DNA of 13,261 bases from Desulfobulbaceae bacterium (GTDB lineage: Bacteria; Desulfobacterota; Desulfobulbia; Desulfobulbales; SURF-16), in contig JANTFJ010000028.1 in the NCBI GenBank assembly GCA_024763495.1, positions 1 to 13,261 on the forward strand, read 5' to 3'. Shown piece after piece: positions 1-7,135 of this stretch. The notes under the pieces were generated by a model, which worked only from the letters and a program-made list of their open reading frames with translations, made no database searches and was not told where the DNA came from. Within the stretch, counting starts at the first letter, position 1; every line of letters begins with the position of its first letter. The translations under genes and the position numbers were made by a program.

Positions 1-1
1 T

Positions 2-95
2 GCCGCCATGTGCCCGTTTCAACGCTCGCGATAATACATCAGGTATATCGCGGCGTTTAAACGGGTGCAGGGTGGTGTTCATGGAGCGCTTACAA
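2..95. repeat. Hairpin repeat, copy 1 (downstream of TM2 gene)
   Basis: This copy aligns almost without gaps to positions 640-732 in the same orientation. Shared blocks are CCGCCATG near the left end, GCGATAATACATC in the centre and CATGGAGCGCTTACAA at the right end. It folds on itself: CCCGTTTCAACGC (13-25) pairs with GCGTTTAAACGGG (53-65) with one mismatch, and CGCGATA (27-33) pairs with TATCGCG (46-52). The left and right ends also carry CCATG and CATGG. There is no T-run after the stem, so it does not look like a simple intrinsic terminator. Read on the minus strand, its end (GTAAGCGCTCCATG) resembles the GTAACTGCTCACCGG ends of the other intergenic repeats in the window. Confidence 0.75.
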
Positions 96-103
96 CAGAC
101 CCA

Positions 104-502
104 TCAATCCCCGCTGTGAATACGGTTAATCTGTTCATTCAATGTCCAGAAATCATAAAGAACGCCAAAACCGAACAAGCCGCAGGTCAAGAGATATATA
201 ATACCGCTAAACCATTTGCCCAGGTAAAAACGATGAATTCCCAAAAAGCCGAGAAAGGTAAGAAGTATCCAGGCCAGTGAATAATTCAACGGCCCTTCCC
301 GATAACGAAAATCAGCCTGCTCATCCATGGCCGGAATCAAAAACAGATCAACAAGCCAGCCCACGCCGAACAGCCCGAGAGTGAATAGCCAGATAGTACC
401 GCTGATCGGTTTTCCGTAATAAAAACGATGGGAACCGGTAAACCCGAAAGCCCAGAGAATATAGCCTATGGTCTTACTGTGAGTATCATTGTTGATCAAC
501 AT
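104..502 (-). CDS. Double TM2-domain membrane protein
   Basis: A 132-residue inner-membrane protein made of two TM2 domains in tandem. Each half has a hydrophobic segment, a turn with the pattern G-x-H-R-F-Y-x-G-K (SHRFYYGK near residue 24, IHRFYLGK near residue 89), a second hydrophobic segment and an acidic residue at its cytoplasmic end (VDLF, YDFW). Four membrane segments are therefore expected. TM2 domains are widespread in bacteria but their biochemical role is not established, so no function is assigned. The ATG at 502 lies about 15 nt after an AGGAG sequence, which is rather far; an ATG at 507 is closer but runs into a stop after three codons. The gene is separated from flgE by a strong terminator and flanked by two hairpin repeats, so it is probably a separate transcription unit and not part of the flagellar operon. 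Confidence 0.88.
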   Translation of the reverse strand: MLINNDTHSKTIGYILWAFGFTGSHRFYYGKPISGTIWLFTLGLFGVGWLVDLFLIPAMDEQADFRYREGPLNYSLAWILLTFLGFLGIHRFYLGKWFSGIIYLLTCGLFGFGVLYDFWTLNEQINRIHSGD

Positions 503-639
503 GACATTTACGCTTTACTCCTGGTTACCCCGAAAATAACAGTAACAAAAATAACCTTTATTCAAAAGACAAAAATGACAGCGCTCAATAAAGTACACCC
601 GGACGGCGACAACCCCATATCTGTAAGGGATTCAGGCAC

Positions 640-732
640 TCCGCCATGCGCGTGCTTCACGCCCTGCGATAATACATCGATATATCGCAGGGTTCAAGCG
701 TGTACAGGGTGGTGCCCATGGAGCGCTTACAA
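640..732. repeat. Hairpin repeat, copy 2 (upstream of TM2 gene)
   Basis: Second copy of the repeat at 2-95, in direct orientation. The central stem is CCCTGCGATA (662-671) with TATCGCAGGG (683-692), a perfect 10-bp match. A further GCTT (654-657) pairs with AAGC (696-699). The stem sequences differ from copy 1 on both sides in a way that keeps pairing, while the loop (ATACATC) and the outer ends are nearly identical. Its last bases run into the T-run side of the flgE terminator at 731-773. Confidence 0.75.
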
Positions 733-773
733 AAAATGCGGATTACGTACTGCCGGGAGACGTAATCCGCATT
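731..773 (-). terminator. Intrinsic terminator after flgE
   Basis: A perfect 14-bp stem is formed by 735-748 (AATGCGGATTACGT) and 760-773 (ACGTAATCCGCATT) around an 11-nt loop. On the minus strand the stem is followed by a run of six T (complement of 731-736). It lies 30 nt beyond the flgE stop codon and should end the fliK-flgD-flgE transcript. This is the clearest terminator in the window. Confidence 0.9.
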
Positions 774-802
774 ATAAAACCAGAAATCAAAAAATAAAAA
801 TA

Positions 803-3229
803 CTATCGTTTCATGTTAATTACATCAGAAATCATTTCATCGGTAGTGGTAACGATCTTGGTATTGGCCTGAAAGCCGCGCTGCACCGTAATAAGGTTCA
901 CAAATTCGCTTCCCACATCAACATTAGACATTTCCAGCGAATTTGGAGCAATGGTACCAAGCCCGTTGCTGCCCGGTGTTCCGCTGACCGGTGCGCCCGA
1001 ATCAGTGGTCTCGGTAAAAATATTGCCGCCTTTTTTATACAGTCCTTCAAGACTGGCAAAATTAGCCAGGGCAACCTGGGCCTTTTTCAAAACCTGGCCA
1101 TTGGAATAATGACCGGTAATAACGCCCTCCGTATCAACGGAAACAGCCTGCAGGAATCCTGAAGCATAGCCATTCTGATCCTGAAAAATGGTGGTCGAGC
1201 TATTGGCATACTGAGTAGAGGCCAGGGCTTCCGGGGAAAAATCAGAACTGACTATACCGCCCTCGGTACTGCCGTCTTCGCCGCTGGTGTCAGCGTCAAG
1301 GGTGAGAAAACCTCCGGCAGGAGCAGCAACATCCCAGGGAGCGCCACCGGCTGAAGTCGCCCAGCTGCTTATTTCCAGGGCACTTGAATATCCGCCGGTA
1401 GCGGCTTCGTCAGCCACCCGGTCAGTCATAACAATCCGACCGGCATAATCAATCTCGGCATCTGCCTCAAATGTGGTCTCCAGCCAGTCAAGAAGATCCT
1501 GCACCGTGCCGGTATTTGTCGCGGTAACAATTGCGTCAACAGTAAAGGTATCATTTATTGCCGTCCCGCTGCCATTAAAACCGGTAATGGTGAAAGTTGA
1601 GCCGTCAACAATCGCGGCACCTCCACTGTCATAAACCTGCTCCCAGGGAGTATTAGCGGTTACAACCGGTGTCAACCCTCCGGCACTGAGCCCCTGTCCG
1701 GTAGAAAAAACCTTTTGCTTTGATGTGGTTATGTTAATAATCGTATCACCATTTACCCCGGTTTCACCAAAGGGATTGGCATCATCTTCAGTCACGTTAC
1801 CCAGGGGGTCGCCTGTCCCGTCGACAACAACACTGGTTACGTGCATACCACTGTTGCCGGCAGTCAGATCGGTCATCTTCAACCTGCCGTAGGCATCAAT
1901 TGTCGCTGTACAGCCAAAAGCTGTTCCAACAGCGTCAAGAAAATCCTGTACCTTGGTATCGGCAGCAGTATTAACATTATAGACGCAGGTAGCCGGCGTT
2001 CCATCATTTCCAAACCCTGTTATAGTTATCGTATCACTACCTCCCACCAGCCCGTCACCGGTCAGCTGCAGCCCATTACTGTCATAGACGTCACTCCAGA
2101 ATGTCTCGCTGGTAATATAACCGGCACCAGTCAAATTGCTGTCAACCGCACCTAATTCACTGACCAGGCTTTGCCGGGTGGTGGTAGTAAGACCACTGTA
2201 CTGGGCTCCAAAATTTATATCAACACTCTGGTTGGTAGTAGCCCCGGTAAAATTGGCCTCAAAACTGAAATACTTATCAGTATTACTGAGAACAAGCCTG
2301 TTATCATCCCGGGCCGGATCAACTTTGGCGTCAGGCGGCACATCATAGGCTGAAATTTCTTTTACATTACCGGAGGTATCAAACTGGATTGTTCCATAGA
2401 GCAACGCTCCGGCCCCCTTATGATCTTCATAGTTGTATCTTTCGTCAGGAGCATATATGGACTGCTCTCGAAGATCAAGGTAACGAAGATCCTCGGACGG
2501 ATCACAGGTAATCAGGTATTCCCATTCATTATCATTGGTGGTTCGGTCATAGTAAATAGCGATATCGTGGCTGGCACCCTTTGAGTCATAAATTTTAATA
2601 GCACTGGTATACTCATAATTAGCCGAATCAATAGGTGCGGTCGGTTTAACCGCGGCCGCGTTAGTGCCGTTCCAGGCATCAAAAAGCCTGATTTCATTTA
2701 CCTCATTATCCTCCCGTGAATCCAGGTTGGCTATAATCTCCACCTCCTTTGTTTCAACCGGCGGGGTTGTTTTATCAATCCGCATATCACCGATTGTCCC
2801 GGCCCGCTCCTGGGTTTCCGTATCAATCCCCCAACCCTGGACAAAATATCCCATGGGAGTAACAAGATATCCTTCCTGGTCAAAACGGAATTCTCCGGCC
2901 CGGGAATACATATCAGCCTCAGCATTTTCAGCAGCCCGGAGCATGAAAAATCCCTGGCCGCCAATGGCCATATCCGTAGAAATAGACGAACTTTGGAACG
3001 ACCCCTGGGCAAACAGGCTGTCAACAGTGCTTAAAGTAACACCGCGCCCTACCTGGCTGGCCCCGGATGCGGTTGACACCGTCTGGGACAGAACATCCTG
3101 AAATATTGTCCGGCTGGACTTGAAAGCCAGGGTATTAACATTAGAGACATTGTCGCCAAGAACTGACATGGCATTACCCATGGTATTAATACCACTTATA
3201 CTGGAATAAAGGGAACTCGCGATTGCCAT
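803..3229 (-). CDS. flgE: Flagellar hook protein FlgE (long form)
   Basis: An 808-residue protein that polymerises outside the cell to form the flagellar hook. The N-terminus (MAIASSLYSSISGINTMG) and the C-terminal helix (about 764-808, with EFVNLITVQRGFQANTKIV) are the conserved D0/D1 rod-hook parts. MAIGGQGFFML near residue 87 and the FlgE core near 679-724 (GYASGFLQAVSVDTEGVI, GQVLKKAQVALANF) are also typical. FlgE is often around 400 residues; the extra length is in the variable surface-exposed middle and includes two related segments (about 378-474 and 529-625), each opening with W-x-x-V-Y-D-S and containing TITGF. The ATG at 3229 is chosen because AGGAGGAG ends 5 nt before it and the protein then starts like other FlgE proteins. 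An in-frame GTG at 3322 would add 31 residues but lies inside an intergenic repeat. Last gene of the fliK-flgD-flgE operon. Confidence 0.95.
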   Translation of the reverse strand: MAIASSLYSSISGINTMGNAMSVLGDNVSNVNTLAFKSSRTIFQDVLSQTVSTASGASQVGRGVTLSTVDSLFAQGSFQSSSISTDMAIGGQGFFMLRAAENAEADMYSRAGEFRFDQEGYLVTPMGYFVQGWGIDTETQERAGTIGDMRIDKTTPPVETKEVEIIANLDSREDNEVNEIRLFDAWNGTNAAAVKPTAPIDSANYEYTSAIKIYDSKGASHDIAIYYDRTTNDNEWEYLITCDPSEDLRYLDLREQSIYAPDERYNYEDHKGAGALLYGTIQFDTSGNVKEISAYDVPPDAKVDPARDDNRLVLSNTDKYFSFEANFTGATTNQSVDINFGAQYSGLTTTTRQSLVSELGAVDSNLTGAGYITSETFWSDVYDSNGLQLTGDGLVGGSDTITITGFGNDGTPATCVYNVNTAADTKVQDFLDAVGTAFGCTATIDAYGRLKMTDLTAGNSGMHVTSVVVDGTGDPLGNVTEDDANPFGETGVNGDTIINITTSKQKVFSTGQGLSAGGLTPVVTANTPWEQVYDSGGAAIVDGSTFTITGFNGSGTAINDTFTVDAIVTATNTGTVQDLLDWLETTFEADAEIDYAGRIVMTDRVADEAATGGYSSALEISSWATSAGGAPWDVAAPAGGFLTLDADTSGEDGSTEGGIVSSDFSPEALASTQYANSSTTIFQDQNGYASGFLQAVSVDTEGVITGHYSNGQVLKKAQVALANFASLEGLYKKGGNIFTETTDSGAPVSGTPGSNGLGTIAPNSLEMSNVDVGSEFVNLITVQRGFQANTKIVTTTDEMISDVINMKR

Positions 3230-3234
3230 AATTT

Positions 3235-3242
3235 CTCCTCCT
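3235..3242 (-). promoter_or_regulatory. Ribosome binding site of flgE
   Basis: Minus-strand AGGAGGAG placed 5 nt before the ATG at 3229. It decides the start of FlgE against the longer in-frame reading from a GTG at 3322, which has no comparable site and whose codon is part of a repeat end. Confidence 0.85.
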
Positions 3243-3310
3243 CGACCACTAGAGGCCGACAGCTGATACTTATCTTCAGCCTTATTTTTTAACCCAGACA
3301 AAACTGATTC

Positions 3311-3468
3311 GTAACTACTCACGGGGTAAGCACCTTATATCAGCTAACCACCGTATTTGTAACTGTTTACAGGGTGCCGTAGATTTTCGTGATCAGACTG
3401 GTGCAGCATACTGGTGCTATGTAAGCCAGGCTGATCGCGGAAATATGCGGTACCCTGTGAGTAGTTAC
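3311..3468. repeat. MITE-like palindromic element between flgD and flgE
   Basis: The 158-bp interval is bounded by GTAACTACTCAC (3311-3322) and its exact reverse complement GTGAGTAGTTAC (3457-3468). Inside it, 3359-3468 is a long imperfect palindrome: the left arm GTAACTGTTTACAGGGTGCC matches the reverse complement of the right arm with few changes for about 40 bp, through an ATTTTCG/ATTTCCG block to GATCAG, around a small central hairpin (CATA-7 nt-TATG). The first 46 bp (3311-3356) are closely similar to 8855-8810 on the opposite strand. No coding sequence is present. It fits a non-autonomous mobile or REP-like element, but no target-site duplication is obvious. Confidence 0.75.
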
Positions 3469-3544
3469 ACTGATTCATTATTATTTAACTATTCAGTCAG
3501 GAGCAAAAAACTGCCATAACCACTATCGTTAAAATTTGTAACAC

Positions 3545-4213
3545 CTATAAAACACTCATAACTGAACCTACCTCGGCAGCGACATGCTTATCCAGGGTAA
3601 GCAGGGCCAAACCATTTTCAAAACTTACCCCGGTTACTTTTCCGTAAATCCGGCAATCAACATCAACTTCATTACCATTGCTGTTAAGCGCTTTTACCTT
3701 ATAGGTATAAGCACCGTCTGCAATCTGTTCACCCTGCATATCAGTGGCATCCCAGTCCAAATCATAGTTACCCCTGGATAACGGGCCTAAATCCATCATA
3801 TCAACAAGATGACCACCCGCATCGTAAATCTCCACCTGACAGGAGCTCGCGTCTTCCGCCAGGACAAATTCACCACCTCCTGGTTTCCCGTCATTAACTC
3901 CCAGAGTATTACCAGCGACTTTTACATCAGTATCAAGCAAGGTAAGAAGCTGGAGATTATTCTGCGAAGTCTGATAATCGAGCAATTTTTCCATACTGTC
4001 CGACATTCTGAGAGTAGCTTCCATATTACTGAAATCCGCCATCTGGCCGGCCATTGCCTCGGTACTCATGGGCTCCATTGGATCCTGATGCTGAAGCTGG
4101 GTAATAAAAAGATTCATGAAATCATATTGATCCATGGCTGATTTACCAACCGGTTTAAACAGACTGTTTCCTTCAGCTGTTGGTATTCCTTCATTGATAT
4201 TTGCCACACTCAT
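3545..4213 (-). CDS. flgD: Flagellar hook assembly cap protein FlgD
   Basis: A 222-residue hook-capping scaffold that sits at the tip of the growing hook and is needed for FlgE assembly. The N-terminal third carries the family signature, FMNLFITQLQHQDPMEP (about residues 32-48), followed by a helix rich in Q, A and S (MAGQMADFSNMEATLRMSDSMEKL). The C-terminal half is the FlgD tudor/fibronectin-like part, with IYDAGGHLVDMMDLGPLSRG and a DGAYTYKVKALNSNG strand pair. The length is normal for the family. The ATG at 4213 has GAGGG 8 nt upstream. It lies between fliK and flgE in the hook operon, 87 bp after fliK; a GTAACTATTCAC repeat end lies 39 bp before its start. Confidence 0.95.
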   Translation of the reverse strand: MSVANINEGIPTAEGNSLFKPVGKSAMDQYDFMNLFITQLQHQDPMEPMSTEAMAGQMADFSNMEATLRMSDSMEKLLDYQTSQNNLQLLTLLDTDVKVAGNTLGVNDGKPGGGEFVLAEDASSCQVEIYDAGGHLVDMMDLGPLSRGNYDLDWDATDMQGEQIADGAYTYKVKALNSNGNEVDVDCRIYGKVTGVSFENGLALLTLDKHVAAEVGSVMSVL

Positions 4214-4252
4214 TGTATTACCCTCGAATGTTTTGCGAATTAATCAAAGTTT

Positions 4253-4264
4253 GTAACTATTCAC
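4253..4264. repeat. Solo repeat end GTAACTATTCAC
   Basis: One 12-bp end of the intergenic repeat family in the short fliK-flgD gap, oriented like the ends upstream of motE, fliG and flgE. No matching second end or long stem is visible before the fliK stop at 4301-4303, so it is either a remnant or a chance match. The recurring position just upstream of a gene start favours a remnant. Confidence 0.5.
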
Positions 4265-4300
4265 ACCTTAAAACTCATAACCGTGAAAAACACCGGCAAG

Positions 4301-6070
4301 CTACACCATCAAGCTGATACCATTTTCACTACCCCGGCGAGCCGGATCCCCTGCCTGGCGATAAAGGACATCATCAGAAATATCAGCCAGTGTTTCCCCG
4401 GCTCTTTTCATATCCTGGCCTGCTTCGGCAAAGCGCTGCCACAACTCGCTATTATTATCGTCGCCTTGATATCCTACTGAAACAGAACATTCTTCCAGGA
4501 CAAATCCCTGCCTGTCCATATTGTCTTTAAAATCTTCCATGTGGCTTTCCAGCATTTCCTTAACCCGATGATTTTCCATGTTAAAAGATATTGAAACCTG
4601 GTCATGTTTGACACTTAAATCAACCTTGACCTCTCCCATATCCTGGGGATAAAGCCGCAGAACCAGATGATGATCCTGATTTTTCAAACCACGCATAACT
4701 CCGGATGACAACTGCTGAATTACCTGCTGATGAAGCCGATGAGGCATTGGTGCTGTTGCGGTTTTAGTAACAGCTTCAGGGCTGATAAGTTGCTGACTGT
4801 TTTTATCTAAAGTTAAACCGGTTAAGTCCTGCCTGGTTAATCCGGTTTTACCTGTAATTATTCCCTCATTTTCCCGGCTGTGCAGTAACTCCCCGGCAAA
4901 ATCTGCATCCCGGCTGCCGAGGTCAGCAAATTTTTCCTCCCCGGCTTGCAGCCACTTGTTAAAATCTGAATCAAGGGCGATTTCTTCCAGAGAGTTATTT
5001 TTTTCTACCTTAATTTTGGCAAAATCAACTAGTTCCTGGAGTTTCTGAAAAACTGTATCAATTGTCTCCTGGACAACCGGTGTCCAGCCAACGCTTTCGT
5101 TCTCAAAACCTGACTGTGAGACTATCTTCTGGAGATCATTTAAAAATGAGGGCAAATTTAATTCAGGTTCATTGCTCCTTACTTCATTTAATCCTTGCTG
5201 AATTATATTTTTTAATCTGTCTAAAGTAAGGACGACAGGCTGCTCTTCTCCTTCAACACGGCCAATAACCTGATTTAGAAAACGTTCCGGCAGCAGCTCA
5301 TTTTGCTTTTCCAGGGTAACCCCGGCCTGCTCAAGAAGATTAGTCAACTGCTCAACTTCCAGGGAAGAAAGCCTGACAGGAGTCAAATCCTCAATTTTTA
5401 ATGAGCTGTCTATGCTGACATCCTCTAACCCCTGGATAAATTTTGTTAAATCAAATATGCCGTCACGGTCAACTGCCTGATCAGCGAGTTGCTCCAACAT
5501 ATCCTGAGGCACTCCCATTTTACCCAAAATAGTCTCCAGGGCGGGCAATTCCGTTTCAGGCACTACTATGGCAGGGGCTGCCTCAAAATCATCAAAATAT
5601 TGTTCCAGAGTACTAAACAATTCCGGCAGATTTATCTTTTTATCAACTTCGGTAAGTTGTTGAAGAAAACCGTTTATCTCTATCCCGTTCATCCCGGCAT
5701 CTGCTGCCAGTTGTTTAAGAGCTTCCATATCAGGAACTGCTATATTCCATTCTCCGGGGACACCTGTCTTTTCCTCGGCAACAGCCAGTAATTCCTGCAT
5801 GAATTGACCCAGCAGGCTTGCCTCGGAAAAGTCATCCGGCTCAATTTCGTCGTTTGCGGGAATTCGCTTCTCATCACTTATCCGAGGTTTTGCCTCCTGA
5901 CGAGGGGCAACGCCGAGCTTATCACGATTTGTCGTTTTTTCATTGAGCCGACGATCAAGATGACCGGCAAATGAATTATCTTCCCTGCTGTCAGGCTTGA
6001 TCCTGTTCAGATTATGCAACATTTTTTCCGGGCCCGGAACCGGCAGAATCGGATTCATCATAACTGACAT
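4301..6070 (-). CDS. fliK: Flagellar hook-length control protein FliK
   Basis: A 589-residue exported molecular ruler that measures the hook and switches export specificity through its C-terminal domain. The FliK hook-length domain is clear at about residues 467-535: LVLRLYPQDMGEVKVDLSV, then SISFNMENHRVKEML and the QGFVLEECSVSVG ending. The first 450 residues are low in conserved motifs, acidic and glutamine/leucine rich, as is usual for the variable ruler region. The ATG at 6070 has a strong AGGAGGT ribosome site 7 nt upstream. It is the first gene of the hook operon, behind a sigma-54 promoter. Identification rests on the C-terminal domain and on the flgD-flgE neighbours. Confidence 0.92.
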   Translation of the reverse strand: MSVMMNPILPVPGPEKMLHNLNRIKPDSREDNSFAGHLDRRLNEKTTNRDKLGVAPRQEAKPRISDEKRIPANDEIEPDDFSEASLLGQFMQELLAVAEEKTGVPGEWNIAVPDMEALKQLAADAGMNGIEINGFLQQLTEVDKKINLPELFSTLEQYFDDFEAAPAIVVPETELPALETILGKMGVPQDMLEQLADQAVDRDGIFDLTKFIQGLEDVSIDSSLKIEDLTPVRLSSLEVEQLTNLLEQAGVTLEKQNELLPERFLNQVIGRVEGEEQPVVLTLDRLKNIIQQGLNEVRSNEPELNLPSFLNDLQKIVSQSGFENESVGWTPVVQETIDTVFQKLQELVDFAKIKVEKNNSLEEIALDSDFNKWLQAGEEKFADLGSRDADFAGELLHSRENEGIITGKTGLTRQDLTGLTLDKNSQQLISPEAVTKTATAPMPHRLHQQVIQQLSSGVMRGLKNQDHHLVLRLYPQDMGEVKVDLSVKHDQVSISFNMENHRVKEMLESHMEDFKDNMDRQGFVLEECSVSVGYQGDDNNSELWQRFAEAGQDMKRAGETLADISDDVLYRQAGDPARRGSENGISLMV

Positions 6071-6118
6071 GCAACAACCTCCTGAAACTGGTTTTATTTA
6101 TCTTGCTCAGTCGTATAT

Positions 6119-6133
6119 GCAACAGCAGTGCCA
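6119..6133 (-). promoter_or_regulatory. Sigma-54 promoter of fliK-flgD-flgE
   Basis: The minus strand reads TGGCAC-5 nt-TTGC (6133 to 6119), an exact match to the -24/-12 consensus with the required GG-10 nt-GC spacing. Transcription would start near 6107, giving a leader of about 37 nt before the fliK ATG, which includes the AGGAGGT ribosome site. Sigma-54 control of middle-class hook genes is established in several flagellated Proteobacteria. The enhancer-binding activator and its sites are not identified here. Confidence 0.88.
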
Positions 6134-6342
6134 AATTACAGTAAATCCCGCCATAAAAAAATTAATTATATTAAAATCAGATAGTTAACAGGCAACAATA
6201 TTAACAACAACAGGACAAAAAACAAACAGGGCCAGCTGTCATCAAGAAAAAAGAGGCAATAATTTCCGTGTAATATTTTACCGGCAGCATAACCGTTCAC
6301 CAGGGAGTAAATCTTTGCAACATTTAAGTCTCTAAGCTTTTA

Positions 6343-6394
6343 CCAGTGCCTTAGGCTCGGCAAAAAATAACAATGAACGAATCCAAGGCACTGG
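6343..6394. repeat. Inverted repeat with 12-bp arms
   Basis: CCAGTGCCTTAGG (6343-6355) pairs with CCAAGGCACTGG (6383-6394), perfect apart from one bulged A, around about 27 nt containing an A-run. Neither strand has a T-run directly after the stem, so a plain terminator is not supported. It could be a structured RNA, an operator or a decayed mobile-element end. Confidence 0.5.
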
Positions 6395-6429
6395 AGAACG
6401 CTGCAGACTGGAGTTATCAGTAAACAAGT

Positions 6430-6444
6430 AGCCTCTAGGAGGCT
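6430..6444. repeat. Small perfect hairpin
   Basis: AGCCTC (6430-6435), loop TAG, GAGGCT (6439-6444). The flanking GTAA and TTAC can extend the stem imperfectly. On the minus strand it is followed by a modest T-rich stretch (ACTTGTTTAC), so it might act as a weak terminator for dgkA. The block AGGAGGCTGT also occurs at 13167-13176, upstream of fliG. Confidence 0.4.
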
Positions 6445-6662
6445 GTTACCCACAATGTACCTATCGCAAAATCAACAAATTACAAGCATGCCAGCCGTCC
6501 ACTGATGACCAATGTCTCTTTTCCTGACTACGAGAATTCAATGGCTAGAGAATACAGTCTTGACAGGATTATGTTCAGGGCTCGCCGGGCGGGCATGAAA
6601 AAGGATGACAAAAGTTCAGGAGGAAGGCGGAAAACGAGGCCTGACAATAGTATACCATAGTA

Positions 6663-7034
6663 TCAGAAGCACAGAATAAAAAGCCAGATAACCACAACAT
6701 TTACAAGGGCGGCAAATACTGCGGCAGAAGCCATATCTTTAGCTCGGCCTGAGAGTTGATGCTGCTCCAGACCAATACGGTCAACAGCGGCTTCAACTGC
6801 AGAATTAAGCAACTCCACAATTATGACAAGGAGCAGACTGCCAAGCAGCATTGCCTTTTCCAGGCCGGTGTTGCCAAGCCAGACAGCAGGAAGAACAAGG
6901 CAGGCTGCCAGCAGCAATTCCTGACGAAAAGCGGCCTCATTAACAAAAGCGGCCTTGAAACCGGCAACTGATGACTTTGCCGCTCTGAATATCCGGCCCA
7001 ACCCCCGGCCATTTGGTTTATTATTTTTTTTCAT
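6663..7034 (-). CDS. dgkA: Diacylglycerol kinase, DgkA family
   Basis: A 123-residue inner-membrane enzyme that phosphorylates diacylglycerol to phosphatidic acid with ATP. The length is normal for the family, with three membrane segments at about 40-54, 60-77 and 103-121. The catalytic region is intact: ELLNSAVEAAVDRIGLEQHQ with E74 and E81 at the positions of the catalytic and metal-binding glutamates, then LSGRAKDMASAAV including D100. NEAAFRQE near residue 32 is the other conserved motif. The ATG at 7034 is preceded by GGAAG. It is divergent from the eptA-like gene with about 100 bp between their starts. The pairing makes sense because phosphoethanolamine transfer from phosphatidylethanolamine leaves diacylglycerol, DgkA's substrate. 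Confidence 0.95.
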   Translation of the reverse strand: MKKNNKPNGRGLGRIFRAAKSSVAGFKAAFVNEAAFRQELLLAACLVLPAVWLGNTGLEKAMLLGSLLLVIIVELLNSAVEAAVDRIGLEQHQLSGRAKDMASAAVFAALVNVVVIWLFILCF

Positions 7035-7068
7035 TTCTTCCCGCCCATATTAAGGGCTCACATTTTTT

Positions 7069-7097
7069 TTGACAGAAATTCAGCAGTGAGTTACTAA
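7069..7097 (+). promoter_or_regulatory. Possible sigma-70 promoter of eptA
   Basis: A perfect TTGACA (7069-7074) lies 17 nt before TACTAA (7092-7097), a weak -10 element. A transcript starting near 7104 would leave a leader of about 30 nt before the GTG start at 7136. The -35 is convincing and the spacing ideal, but the -10 is poor, so another factor or regulator may be needed. Confidence 0.4.
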
Positions 7098-7135
7098 TCT
7101 TTATGGCTATAAACAAAATTACGAAAGGCGGCAAA

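Larger units (their letters stand above)
6134..6662. other. Intergenic stretch between dgkA and the fliK promoter
   Basis: About 530 bp with no recognisable gene. It contains an inverted repeat (6343-6354 with 6383-6394), a small perfect hairpin (6430-6444), and near its right end an open frame of 51 codons (6505-6660, plus strand, MTNVSFPDYENSMAREYSLD...) without a good ribosome site or recognisable family. A 16-codon frame at 6455 ends on the same A that starts it (TGATG). The translated 51 residues are lysine and arginine rich at the end. No evidence shows that these frames are expressed. Confidence 0.5.

Noticed and set aside
428..1162. Plus-strand open frame of 244 codons
   Set aside because: It overlaps the terminator and the conserved C-terminus of flgE on the other strand; its translation has no recognisable domain. 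It is an antisense shadow.
3311..3468. Insertion sequence or CRISPR interpretation of the repeats
   Set aside because: There is no transposase frame and no regular repeat-spacer array. The structure is a single palindrome with inverted ends.
6541..6660. MAREYSLD start resembling the first residues of elongation factor G
   Set aside because: The match is only about eight residues; the following sequence has no GTP-binding loop and the frame is too short. Treated as coincidence.
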